The notes beneath the pieces were generated by a model that was given only the letters and a program-made list of their open reading frames with translations, searched no databases and was not told the origin of the DNA. 64,000 nucleotides of DNA, taken from the NCBI GenBank assembly GCA_963814355.1, contig CAWFCZ010000016.1, positions 1 to 64,000 of the forward strand, read 5' to 3'. Numbering within the stretch: position 1 is the stretch's first letter; the number at the start of each line of letters is the position of its first letter. The DNA comes from JADGOV01 sp963814355 (lineage in GTDB: Bacteria; Actinomycetota; Actinomycetes; JADGOV01). Below are positions 43,150-51,451 of the stretch, one piece after another. Made by a program: the position numbers and the translations under genes.

Positions 43150-44514
43150 AAAGGTCATCCTGGTCACCCACTTGGTGTTGTGCACGCCGGGGTTGGCCGG
43201 CACGATAACCCGTGCCGGGTAGCCGTGGTCGGCGGAGAGGTCGGCGCCGTTGACCCGCAGCGCCAAAAGGCTGTCCGGGTCGGCAACCTGGTTCCCGCGC
43301 AGCGACGCCGCGCCGAACGCCCCACCGGTTTGCAGCGATTCCACCCGAACCCCCGACGGGTCTGGTACCCCGGCGAGCTGGGCCAGCTCCCGCAGCGGCA
43401 CCCCGGACCAGGTCTGGTTCGGCGTGGACCAGCCCTCCACGCAGGCGATCGGCAGCCGGGCGGTGTGCTGGCGCATGGCGAGCAGGTCCGCCCGGGTGAA
43501 GGCGACCGGCCGCGGGCCGCCGGACAGTTCCAGCCGCCAGCCCGACCCGGTTCGGTCCGGGGTGATCCCGGCGGCGGCCGCGGTCTTGTTGATCTGGAAG
43601 CCGTTGGGGCCGGAGCCCGGTTCGACCCCGCGCGGGGCCAGCAGCGCGGTGCGCCGCAGCGGCCCGCCGAGGCTCTGCCCGACGCTGAGGACGAACAGCG
43701 TCAACGACCCAGCGCCGACCAAACCCAGCGCGCCGCGGCGGGACATCGTCGGCGCCGCCGGATTCGGGCTGACCAGCCCGTCCGGGTCCGGCGGTTCGGG
43801 GCGGGTAGCGGCAGTGTCGATCCGTAGCTCGTCGCGCAACCGGCGGGAGCGCAGCGCGCTCACCATTCGCGGGAACTTCAAGGCGACGTGCGCGGCGAAG
43901 GCGCCGATGAACACCCACGCGCCGTAGAAGTGCAGGGCGTAGAAGGAGCCGGGGAAAACGTACCAGTACTGGATGTTCAACACGCCGGTGACGAACTCGA
44001 ACACCACCCCGCCGACGAGCAACAGCAACGACGCCCGCTCCAACGCCTGCGCGACCGACCGCACCGGCGGCCAGTCGAACAGCCTCGGAATGACCGACCA
44101 CAGCTTCGCCAGCACCACCGGGATCAGCACCAGGCCGAGCGTGACGTGCACGCCCTGCACCAGCCGGTACAGCCAGTAGGGATGCGTCGGCCAGGAGAAC
44201 AGGTAGAACCCGAGCAGTCCCTTGCCCGGCGTCTTGTCGTTGCCCGGCAGGTTCGGGTTGTACGCCGCGTAGGACAGCAGCCCGGTCAAGAACACCGTCG
44301 TGATCCCACCGAGCAGCACCAGGCCGAAGACCGAGGTCAGCCACGGGCCGCGGAGCGGGCTGCGCCAGAACCTTCTGCGGAACGGCCCCGGCGGGGTCGG
44401 CAGCCCCTCCCGCAGCCCGGCGACGAGTTCCCCGGCGGCCGCCCGGACCACCCTGGTCCCGCGACTGGCAGCGCGACTGGCACCGCGACTCATCCCGCGA
44501 CTGTGACGCACCAT
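43141..44514 (-). CDS. Membrane cytochrome b-type / molybdopterin-dependent oxidoreductase fusion
   Basis: The 457-aa protein joins an N-terminal four-helix cytochrome-b561-like region (VFGLVLLGGITTVFLTGLLS, LVQGVHVTLGLVLIPVVLAK, LLLLVGGVVFEFVTGVLNIQ, FYGAWVFIGAFAAHVALKF) with His residues suited to heme, to a sulfite-oxidase-type Mo domain with the likely Mo-ligand Cys in LPIACVEGWSTPNQTW and a C-terminal VIPANPGVHNTKWVTRMTF. It is probably a membrane-anchored sulfite-oxidase-family enzyme with its own electron outlet. ATG 44514 follows GAAGGGGG. The N-terminus holds four 12-base repeats encoding SRG-type units. Confidence 0.85.
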   Translation of the reverse strand: MVRHSRGMSRGASRAASRGTRVVRAAAGELVAGLREGLPTPPGPFRRRFWRSPLRGPWLTSVFGLVLLGGITTVFLTGLLSYAAYNPNLPGNDKTPGKGLLGFYLFSWPTHPYWLYRLVQGVHVTLGLVLIPVVLAKLWSVIPRLFDWPPVRSVAQALERASLLLLVGGVVFEFVTGVLNIQYWYVFPGSFYALHFYGAWVFIGAFAAHVALKFPRMVSALRSRRLRDELRIDTAATRPEPPDPDGLVSPNPAAPTMSRRGALGLVGAGSLTLFVLSVGQSLGGPLRRTALLAPRGVEPGSGPNGFQINKTAAAAGITPDRTGSGWRLELSGGPRPVAFTRADLLAMRQHTARLPIACVEGWSTPNQTWSGVPLRELAQLAGVPDPSGVRVESLQTGGAFGAASLRGNQVADPDSLLALRVNGADLSADHGYPARVIVPANPGVHNTKWVTRMTFLT

Positions 44515-44551
44515 GGCGCCCCCTTCAACCCCCAACCCGATCCGGATCCGT

Positions 44552-45217
44552 TCACCGGGTCACCTCGGCAAACCACCGCGGCCCGTCGCGCCACTGCCCG
44601 GCGCAGCGCAACCCGGCGGCCGCGACCAGCGGCACCAGCCCGTCCGGTGGGACGTGCGCCCACGGAAACCAGGCGCTGGCCCGCCCGACCGGGGACTCGA
44701 TCCGCAGCCGGACCGGACCGGACGGAGTACCCGGGGGGTCCAGTTCGCACAGCAGCGACCCGTCGAGCGCGAGCAACTCCCGCACCCGGCGCAGCAGCCG
44801 CACCGGATCCCCGCCGATACCCAGGTTCCCGTCTGCGAGCAACGCGTGCGACCAGCGGCCGGTGTCCGGCAGCGGGTCGAACACCGAGCGGTGCAGCACC
44901 GCCGCCCCGGTGGCCCCGGCCAGGCGCAACGCGGCCGGCACCACGTCGATCCCCAGGGCCCGAACCCCACGCACGCGCAACGCGGCCACCAGCCGGCCCG
45001 GGCCGCACCCGATGTCCAAGGTCGGGCCCACACACCGGTCCAGCAGCCCGTCGTCACCGGCCGTTCGGGCGGTGCACCATCGGCGAAGGTCCAGCGGGCG
45101 TACCCGACCCGAAATGTCCCTGGTCAGCCAGCCGGAGCGGCCGGTGTCGGTGGCGTAGGCGGCTAGGGCTGCGCCGTACAACGCCAACGGCGGCACCCCC
45201 GCTACCGATGCGGTCAC
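44552..45217 (-). CDS. Class I SAM-dependent methyltransferase
   Basis: The 221-aa protein has the SAM motif I TLDIGCGPGRLVAALRVRG, the motif II acidic residue in ALGIDVVPAAL, and HALLADGNLGIGGDP with LLRRVRELLALDGSLLCELD downstream. Start GTG 45217 lies one base after the stop of the DUF2064 gene, so translation is coupled. Operon context suggests methylation of a sugar or lipid intermediate; the acceptor is unknown. Confidence 0.8.
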   Translation of the reverse strand: MTASVAGVPPLALYGAALAAYATDTGRSGWLTRDISGRVRPLDLRRWCTARTAGDDGLLDRCVGPTLDIGCGPGRLVAALRVRGVRALGIDVVPAALRLAGATGAAVLHRSVFDPLPDTGRWSHALLADGNLGIGGDPVRLLRRVRELLALDGSLLCELDPPGTPSGPVRLRIESPVGRASAWFPWAHVPPDGLVPLVAAAGLRCAGQWRDGPRWFAEVTR

Positions 45218-45218
45218 C

Positions 45219-45881
45219 TCAGGCCGATTCCACCAGCGGCGGCCGAACGGTGGCCGCGAAGGCGGCGGCGAACCGGCCGGAGGGGCACGCCCGGGCCACC
45301 GCATAGGCGTCCTCGACGGTGTCCACGTCACGCAACACCGGCAGCCGGCGCACCCGCCATCCCGCAGCCCGCAGCCGGGCCGCCTGTAGCCTCCCGGTGT
45401 CCGGCGTCGATGTCGGAACGTCGCGGACCACGCCAGGATCCGGCGCGCGCATCCCCAACGCCCACCAGCCGCCATCGGCGGCCTGGCCCAACACCGCCTC
45501 GGACCCGTCGGCCATCAGGGATCGGGTGGCCGCGGCGAGGAGTTCGGCGCTGACCTGGGGGGTGTCCATGCCGATCAGCAACGCCGGCCCCTCGCCGACC
45601 GGAAAGGCGGCCGCGATCCGCTCGGCGTGGGTGCCCTGCACTTGGTGGACGACCTGGAAGCCGGCCGGTACGCCCGGCCACCAGGCTCCCTCCAGAACCA
45701 GCGTGCGGCTGGCGGCCGGGGTCGCCGCCACCGCTTCCAGCGTGTCGGCGAGCGCCGCGGCGGCGACCAGGGCGGCCTGCCGGGATGAGAGCGGTGGGCA
45801 GAGGCGGGTCTTGACCCGCCCGGGGAGCGGGGTCTTGGCCAGCACGCGCAGGTGCACGTCGCCGGCCGGGTAGGAGATCAC
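45219..45881 (-). CDS. DUF2064 (TIGR04282-type) glycosyltransferase-like protein
   Basis: The 220-aa protein shows the pattern of the GT-A-like DUF2064 family: LRVLAKTPLPGRVKTRLCPP, LIGMDTPQVSAELLAAATRS and GQAADGGWWALGMR with VPTSTPDTGRLQAARL. Members pair with GT2 transferases in actinobacteria and bacterial envelope clusters; activity is likely sugar-nucleotide dependent or nucleotidyl transfer. GTG 45881 overlaps the GT2 stop by 4 bases (GTGA). Confidence 0.82.
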   Translation of the reverse strand: MISYPAGDVHLRVLAKTPLPGRVKTRLCPPLSSRQAALVAAAALADTLEAVAATPAASRTLVLEGAWWPGVPAGFQVVHQVQGTHAERIAAAFPVGEGPALLIGMDTPQVSAELLAAATRSLMADGSEAVLGQAADGGWWALGMRAPDPGVVRDVPTSTPDTGRLQAARLRAAGWRVRRLPVLRDVDTVEDAYAVARACPSGRFAAAFAATVRPPLVESA

Positions 45882-46525
45882 TGGGCCAGGACTCGGCGCA
45901 TGTCGCGAGCAGCCCGTGCGGTCCCCATCACGGTGCCGGTGACCTTGGAGCGCCCCACCCGGGGGGCGTACCGCACGTCGACCTCGTCGATCCGCCACCC
46001 GGCCGCCGCTGCCCGGGTCACCATTTGCAGAGAGTAACCGAAGCGCCACTCCGTCAGCTCCAAACCCAGCAGGTCACGGCGCCGAGCCGCCCGCATCGGT
46101 CCCAGGTCGCGCAGCCCGCACCCGGTCAGGCGGCGCAGCCTGTGGGCGAGCAGCGCGTTGGCCGCCCTGGCATGCGGCGGCCAGGCGCGCATCGTGGTCG
46201 GCACACGGCGACCGAGGACCAGGTCGGCGCGACCACGGCGGACCGGGTCCACCACCCTGGGCAGCTGCGCCGGATCCAGCGAGGCGTCCGCGTCGAGAAA
46301 GCAGACAATGTCGTCGGTGGCGGCAATCAGTCCGGCCGCGCAGGCGGCGCCGAAGCCGCGCACCGTCACCTCGACGACCAGTGCCCCGGCTGATCTGGCG
46401 ATCTCCGCGGAGCCGTCGGAGGAATCGTTGTCCGCGACGATCGGCCGGTAGCCCGGCGGCATCCGGGACAGTACCCACGGCAGAGCCGCCGCCTCGTCCA
46501 GGCACGGGAGGATCACGTCCGGCAC
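45878..46525 (-). CDS. Glycosyltransferase family 2
   Basis: The 215-aa protein has a GT-A fold start (VILPCLDEAAALPWVLSRM, IVADNDSSDGSAEIARSAGA) and the DxD region CFLDADASLDPAQLPRVV. GRSKVTGTVMGTARAARDMR ends the catalytic domain. There are no membrane helices, unlike DPM-type fusions. It probably transfers a sugar to a polyprenyl or protein acceptor. Start is GTG 46525. Overlaps the DUF2064 gene, as typical for this pair. Confidence 0.85.
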   Translation of the reverse strand: MPDVILPCLDEAAALPWVLSRMPPGYRPIVADNDSSDGSAEIARSAGALVVEVTVRGFGAACAAGLIAATDDIVCFLDADASLDPAQLPRVVDPVRRGRADLVLGRRVPTTMRAWPPHARAANALLAHRLRRLTGCGLRDLGPMRAARRRDLLGLELTEWRFGYSLQMVTRAAAAGWRIDEVDVRYAPRVGRSKVTGTVMGTARAARDMRRVLAQ

Positions 46526-46563
46526 GATGTGACGGTAGAGGATCGCGCCGTAGATTGGGCGTA

Positions 46564-47628
46564 CTACGGGTGAGAATCGCGGGCCGTCGGTCGGAGCGGG
46601 GCCCGGGCGAACTCCCGTACCCCGGTGGCGAAGTCGACCTCCGCGGCGAACCCCAGCTCGGCACGGGCCTTCCCCGGCGCACCGACGACGTGGCGGACGT
46701 CACCGAGCCGGTACTCCCCGGTCACCACGGGCGACCGGCCGGCCCACCCGGCGGCCAGGGCGGCGGCCAGGTCGCCGACGGTACGGGGCGTGCCGCAGGC
46801 CACGTTGTACGCGGTCAGCTCCCCGGGCTTCCCCGGCACCTGCACGGCCAGCACGTTGGCCCGGGCGACGTCCCGGACGTGCACGAAATCCCGCCGCTGT
46901 CGGCCGTCCTCGAAGACCCGAGGCACCCCGCCGGCCTCCAAGGCAGAGCGGAATAGAGCGGCGACCCCGGCGTACGGGGTGTCCCGCGGCATGCGCGGTC
47001 CGTAGACATTGTGGTAGCGCAGCGCGGTCGCCGACCCACCGCTCACCCGGGCCCACACCGCGGCGAGGTGCTCCTGGGCGACCTTAGTAGCGGCGTAGGT
47101 GTTACGCGGATCCAGCGCGGCGTCCTCGGTCACCGGCTCCGGCGTCAACGCCGCGTCGCACCCGGGGCACCTCGGGTCGAACCGCCCGGCGTCGAGGTCC
47201 GTCCGGCGGCGCGGCGGGGCAGGCACGGCCCCGTGCCGGGGGCAGCGATAGCCGCCCTCGCCGTAGACCACCATCGATGAGGCCAGTACCAGCCGCTCCA
47301 CCTTTGCGGCCGCCATCCCGGCGAGCAGGACCGCCGTACCGAGGTCGTTGCAGCCGACGTAGTCGGGCAGGTCGGCGACCCCGACGCCCAACCCGACCAT
47401 CGCGGCCTGATGGCAGACCGCGACGACGCCGTCCAAGGCCAGGGCCACCGTGGCCCGGTCCCGGACGTCGCCCCGGACGAACTCGGCCGCCGGGTTCAGG
47501 CCCGGCGGTATGCCGTCGTGCGCTGTGGGCAGCAGTGCGTCAAGAATCCGCACCCGGCGCCCGGCCGCGATCAGCGCGTCGGCGATGTGCGAGCCGATGA
47601 AGCCGGCGCCGCCGGTGAGCAGGATCAC
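46564..47628 (-). CDS. NAD-dependent epimerase/dehydratase with Zn-ribbon-like insert
   Basis: The 354-aa extended SDR has ILLTGGAGFIGSHIADALI, the Tyr-Lys pair in NTYAATKVAQEHLAAVWAR, LRYHNVYGPRMPRDTPYAGV and RRDFVHVRDVARANVLAV, typical of nucleotide-sugar 4-epimerases/dehydratases. Between the active-site Ser region and Tyr it carries an insert with CPRHG and, 20-odd residues on, CPGC, resembling a zinc ribbon. Start GTG 47628 lies 14 bases after the preceding stop. It likely supplies an activated sugar for the transferases downstream. Confidence 0.85.
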   Translation of the reverse strand: MILLTGGAGFIGSHIADALIAAGRRVRILDALLPTAHDGIPPGLNPAAEFVRGDVRDRATVALALDGVVAVCHQAAMVGLGVGVADLPDYVGCNDLGTAVLLAGMAAAKVERLVLASSMVVYGEGGYRCPRHGAVPAPPRRRTDLDAGRFDPRCPGCDAALTPEPVTEDAALDPRNTYAATKVAQEHLAAVWARVSGGSATALRYHNVYGPRMPRDTPYAGVAALFRSALEAGGVPRVFEDGRQRRDFVHVRDVARANVLAVQVPGKPGELTAYNVACGTPRTVGDLAAALAAGWAGRSPVVTGEYRLGDVRHVVGAPGKARAELGFAAEVDFATGVREFARAPLRPTARDSHP

Positions 47629-47641
47629 TATCGGGGCGGGC

Positions 47642-48802
47642 TCAGCGGTAGCGCAGCACGGCGGCGATCCCGCCAGCCGCGGATCCCAGTGCGCCGGACG
47701 GCACGATGCGCACCGCCGCCCCCGTACCGGCGGCGGCCCGGATCGCGGCGTCGGCGAGTGGTACAGGCTCCGGGTCGAACACCGCGGCCGCGCGCAGGCC
47801 CTCGGCGGTGGCGCTGACCTGGGCCAGTTCCGGCCCGCACCAGGCCGGTAATACACCTTCGTCGTGCTGGCCACCGTCGCCGGCCCGGGCGGCTGGCTGG
47901 TGTCCGATCAGGCGGTGTTCGATCAGGACGGTGTCGGCCTGCCCGGCGTACAGCGCCTCGAGGGTCGGGCCCGCCCCGGCAACGCCCAGCCCGCCGGATT
48001 GATACTCGCGCTGGTAGACCGCAAGGACCGCGGCCACGTCTTCGGCGGCGGCGGCCTCGATCAGCTCCTCGCTGCGGCGCAGCGCCTCGTCGAGGTTGCT
48101 GTAGTCCCCCTGCACCTCGGCCAGCAACCGGCTGACTCGGCTGGGCACCTGTTCGCGCAGGAATTGCACGGCCCGGACGTCGCCGCTGATGACCACCAGA
48201 CGGGGGTGGGTGGTATCCACCAGCCGAGTGAGGGCGTCGGCGACCTCGCGCGCGTTGGCCTCCCAGCGGTTCTCGGCACGTTGCTGGAAGCGGCGTTGCG
48301 ACCACCCGCCGGGAGCGGAGCGGGTGACGTGCAGCTCGTTCCCGGCCACGGTGGTCTGCCGGTCGGGTTGGTCGGGGAGGACCGCGATCAGTTCGGCACC
48401 TACCCGGTCGGTGACCACAACCACGTACGGCAGGAGCTGCTGGGTGGCGGCCAGCAGCGGCCCCAGGTGCGGGAGGCGGCCGACGGTCGCCCGGTCACGA
48501 TCGAGAAGCCGTGGCAGGTGGGCCAGATACAGCAGCCCGTGCTCGTTGCTGAAAGCGACCAAGGTCTGCCCGGCTGCGTGTGCGCCTTCGATCGTCGAGT
48601 CGATCGCGGCCAGCGCCTCATCCGGGGCATCGGCATCGGCCAGCCTGGCGCGCATCGCCTTCCACCGGGCCGCGACCTCGTCGGCGGCATGGGGCAGCGC
48701 ACCTTCGGTCGTCACGTACACCGACACGATCGGGGCCGGCGCGGTGAACACCTCGAGAGGTACGGGCAGGCTCGGAGCTGGCTGGTCGCCGGATGGAGTC
48801 AT
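47642..48802 (-). CDS. Vms1/baeRF-like release-factor-fold protein (Rv2629-type)
   Basis: The 386-aa protein resembles the bacterial/archaeal eRF1-like (baeRF, Vms1-related) family. The segment APGGWSQRRFQQRAENRW carries a GGxxQ-like element followed by a basic helix, comparable with the peptidyl-tRNA hydrolysing loop. Two further domains follow, LVVISGDVRAVQFLREQV and DTVLIEHRLIG. Such proteins may act in ribosome rescue or stress. ATG 48802 has GAGG upstream. It leads the leftward operon with only 14 bases to the epimerase gene. Confidence 0.75.
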   Translation of the reverse strand: MTPSGDQPAPSLPVPLEVFTAPAPIVSVYVTTEGALPHAADEVAARWKAMRARLADADAPDEALAAIDSTIEGAHAAGQTLVAFSNEHGLLYLAHLPRLLDRDRATVGRLPHLGPLLAATQQLLPYVVVVTDRVGAELIAVLPDQPDRQTTVAGNELHVTRSAPGGWSQRRFQQRAENRWEANAREVADALTRLVDTTHPRLVVISGDVRAVQFLREQVPSRVSRLLAEVQGDYSNLDEALRRSEELIEAAAAEDVAAVLAVYQREYQSGGLGVAGAGPTLEALYAGQADTVLIEHRLIGHQPAARAGDGGQHDEGVLPAWCGPELAQVSATAEGLRAAAVFDPEPVPLADAAIRAAAGTGAAVRIVPSGALGSAAGGIAAVLRYR

Positions 48803-49194
48803 GGCCTCAGTCTCGCCGTCGGTCCAGGGGTCACTCCGCGTCGGGGGCGATCTCCCCGGAATCGTCGGTCGGCCCGTGGTCCAACTCGGCGCTGGTTTGC
48901 CCGGGCCGGCGGCCGCGACCCAGCTTCGCCAACCGGGAATCCCTGTCGATGTCGGACGCTCCCGGCCCGGCCCGCCGCTCAGGGACCCGCCCATCGCCGT
49001 GGGCCCCGCCGGTAGGTGAGGCCGAACCGTGCCGACACCGCCGACGCCGTTGCCAGGCTGACTGAGTACGAGGTCGGGCTTGCGGCCTTTGCCGGCCAAA
49101 GGCGTCGGCGTCCGCCCGATCTCGGGGGGCGTCAAGGAGAGGCGCCCTCGTCCTACCTCGTGGCGGCAGACCCAACGAAGGGTGGCCCCCGGCC
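48803..49194. other. Intergenic region with a 7-bp hairpin
   Basis: No supported gene. GCCTTTG at 49085-49091 pairs with CAAAGGC at 49097-49103 around the loop CCGGC, a compact hairpin without a T-run. The region should contain the promoter of the leftward glycan operon. Confidence 0.4.
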
Positions 49195-49860
49195 CCCGCC
49201 GTCACAGGTCAGCCACGGCCCGGCCACGACGATGCCGACGATCACCATGGTGATCGTGACTGCCAGAAGCCGTATCAGCCCTAGGCCGGAGGAAGCTGCG
49301 ACCGTGGCAGCACCACGGCCAGGCCGGCTAGCCCGATGGTGACTAAAATCAGCCGCCGCCAGGTGGGCCGGCCGGCCGGGGCGCGGCGACTGACGCCCAG
49401 CGGTGATACCCGCACCCGCTGCAGCGCGAGCACAGCCGCCAGTACCGCGAGGACCGGAACGCCCACGCCGACCAGCAGGCTGGACACCCACGACGGGTGT
49501 AAATCTGCCGGGAAGAACGGCGAGCCATCGATGCCCCACCGAGCCGCTTGGGGGCGGGCCACCGTGAAACCGGCGAAACCCAACACTGTGCCGGCAACCG
49601 CGGCGATCGCGGCTTCGGCCGCACCAGCCAGGCGGGTCTGCCCCGGGGTGGCGCCAACCAAGCGGATGGCGGCCAGCCGCTGCTCGCGGCGGGCGGACGA
49701 CAACCGGGTAGCGGTGGCGACGAGTACCAGGATCGGTACCAGCAACGCGGCCGCCCCGTGCGCCAGCCACGACGGGGCGCGGCTTGACCCGGGGCAGGCC
49801 GACGCGGTGTCGGCGCTGGCCGGCGACCACGCCCTCCAGTGCTGATGACCGGCGCCGCCG
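49195..49860 (-). pseudogene. FtsX-type ABC transporter permease fragment, frameshifted
   Basis: From about 49830 one minus frame reads HGAAALLVPILVLVATATRL, SSARREQRLAAIRLVGATPG and VSSLLVGVGVPVLAVLAAVL, a MacB/FtsX permease core with the SARREQRLAALRLVGA coupling motif. Near 49300 the frame breaks; another frame then gives GLGLIRLLAVTITMVIVGIV and AGPWLT, the expected next helix. Both ends are truncated and no ATPase gene is present. Confidence 0.65.
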
Positions 49861-49993
49861 GGGTCGGGAAGACCCCTCAACCTGGCCGTCGCGAAAGCTC
49901 CTGATCGGCCGCCTGGCTGGCTCACCAGCACGGCTGGCGCTGGGACGGCGCCGCAACCGGGCCAGGTGAGGCCGCGCGTCTGGGCGCCGGTGA

Positions 49994-50571
49994 TCTGCTC
50001 GTCGTCGACGGGTCGGCGTCGAATTCCACGAAGCCCAGGGCCGCGCCGTTAGCCCGCACTACGACGTTGGCGACGGGGGAGTACCGCTCCGGATTCTTGT
50101 CGTCCCGATGGAAACTGGACGACCCCGATCTCGGGTAACGATTGAGGAACGGACCGCTGAGTTGCTTGCGTTGACGGAGAAGCCGTGGCGGCAGTGGAAC
50201 CCGCACATGCGAGGGGTTGGCCCGGGGCTGCGCCTCGCTTTCGGTGTTCCCCTAGGCGACGAGGAGGGAGGTCTCCGGCTAAGAACCCCTGACGGGCCGG
50301 TGCATGTGCTCGAGGCGTACGCGATGGCGAATCTGTTGCTGTGCAGCGCCGCCAAATTGGGCACCATGGACAGTCGGTCGACGGCGACAATGCGGCGGAA
50401 CTGCTCTAGTCCACCGGGCGGCAACAATCTCGATTCGCTGGGAGAATTGGGCTTCGTCTGGGCGGAACTGCACCACCCCTCGCGTCGATGGCAGTCGCTT
50501 GGCCGCCCCTATCTGCATCAGGTGGTGGAAACCTACGCTGACCGAAGCGCGCGAGCGTGCGCTTGAACTTG
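49994..50571 (+). pseudogene. Uracil-DNA-glycosylase-like conserved protein, broken
   Basis: One plus frame reads AVSPHYDVGDGGVPLRILVV, PMETGRPRSRVTIEERTAEL, NPHMRGVGPGLRLAFGVPLG and VLEAYAMANLLLCSAAK to ATMRRNC. The order YD-x-PLR-VVPMETG, NPHMRG, NLLLCSA and MRxNC resembles uracil-DNA-glycosylase-related proteins of actinobacteria. After about 50395 and again near 50535 the likely continuation changes frame (FVWAELHHPSRRWQSLGRPY, then LTEARERALELAG). The 5' end is cut by a TGA at 49991. Family assignment is by eye. Confidence 0.45.
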
Positions 50572-50678
50572 CCGGTGGTGCTCGCCGACGGTGCTCGCAC
50601 CGCAGGTCCAGAGTAGACATCCCCGGCAAGCCAAGCCGGTCCAATACTTGCTTCGCACCGCGGTTGGTCGGCGCGGTC

Positions 50679-50912
50679 TCAGGCGGTGTCGCGGAGTTCG
50701 TGTTCCACGGCACGGCGGATCCACGACGACAGTGAGCGGTCGTCGGCGTCGGCCCGGCGGCGGACCTCGGCGAGCAGCTCGGGTGGGAACCGGACCGGCA
50801 CCATCGCGGACAGTCGGGATGCCGGCCGTCGGCGGACTGGGCCCTGCGGTTCCTGGTTCTCCGGCCGGGCGTAGAACTCGTGCTCCTGCTCGGGTGTCAT
50901 AGGTGTGCTCAT
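50679..50912 (-). CDS. RHH (CopG/Arc-like) small DNA-binding protein
   Basis: The 77-aa product has a polar N-terminus (MSTPMTPEQEHEFYARPENQ) and a C-terminal ribbon-helix-helix pattern: MVPVRFPPELLAEVRRRADA then DDRSLSSWIRRAVEHELRD. Such proteins are antitoxins or plasmid/ICE regulators. ATG 50912 has GGAGG upstream and overlaps the stop of the preceding 63-codon gene (ATGA), so the two form a pair. Confidence 0.75.
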   Translation of the reverse strand: MSTPMTPEQEHEFYARPENQEPQGPVRRRPASRLSAMVPVRFPPELLAEVRRRADADDRSLSSWIRRAVEHELRDTA

Positions 50913-51100
50913 CGGTCCCTCCGGTACTGGGTGGTGAGGCCCGGGGCGGCCTGGTAGCAGCCGATCGGGCGGCACCGGCGCGGGTCGCCGGTGCGGGCGG
51001 GGGCTAGCGGTACCACCAGCACCCGGCCACTTCGGCGCACATCAACCAGTGCGCCGGTGGCCCGGCCGGGTAGACCGCAGCCGGAGCCGGCTCGCCGCAC
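50909..51100 (-). CDS. Small hypothetical protein upstream of the RHH gene
   Basis: The 63-aa frame ends GALVDVRRSGRVLVVPLAPA then RCRPIGCYQAAPGLTTQYRR before an ATGA overlap with the RHH gene. I do not recognise it. GTG 51100 lacks a clear ribosome-binding site and the N-terminus overlaps a conjugation-protein remnant in another frame. It could be a remnant itself or a partner of the RHH protein. Confidence 0.4.
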   Translation of the reverse strand: MRRAGSGCGLPGRATGALVDVRRSGRVLVVPLAPARTGDPRRCRPIGCYQAAPGLTTQYRRDR

Positions 51101-51290
51101 CCAGCTGGGAGACGACTTCTGCCGCGGCCGGGAGCCGGGCCGGGTCGGCGACGGTCGCGGTGGCCAGCATCGAGAACCTGGTCAACCCGGCACCGCCGGC
51201 GACCTCGACCGAGGACTGCCGAGTGGCCTGCACCGCAAGCGACTCCGCCGCGCGGGCCTCTCCCCGCCCGGCGCCGGCCCGGCCCGGCAG
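51042..51290 (-). pseudogene. Conjugation-protein-like (SCO6880-type) fragment
   Basis: The minus frame reads EARAAESLAVQATRQSSVEV, then AGGAGLTRFSMLATATVADP and EVVSQLGAASRLRLR before degenerating. The pattern resembles a middle segment of VirB4-like ATPase-associated proteins of actinomycete conjugative elements. There is no start codon with ribosome-binding site, and the Walker region is absent. Assignment is tentative. Confidence 0.3.
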
Positions 51291-51451
51291 CGGTGCGCAG
51301 TGGGGCCGCTGGGCAGATCGGGGGGCGGGGTTGGCCGTAGCCCCGAACCCTCGCCCGAAACCGGCACGCCCGAACCCAGCCTCAGCCCGAACCCGGAACC
51401 CGCCGGGCCCGGTACCGACCCGCGCGACAAGCGTGCGCCTAACCTCGTCCG

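Noticed and set aside
51340..51425. Short CCCGAAC-rich pseudo-repeats upstream of the SDR
   Set aside because: Irregular spacing and composition-driven; not a CRISPR array or clear tandem repeat.
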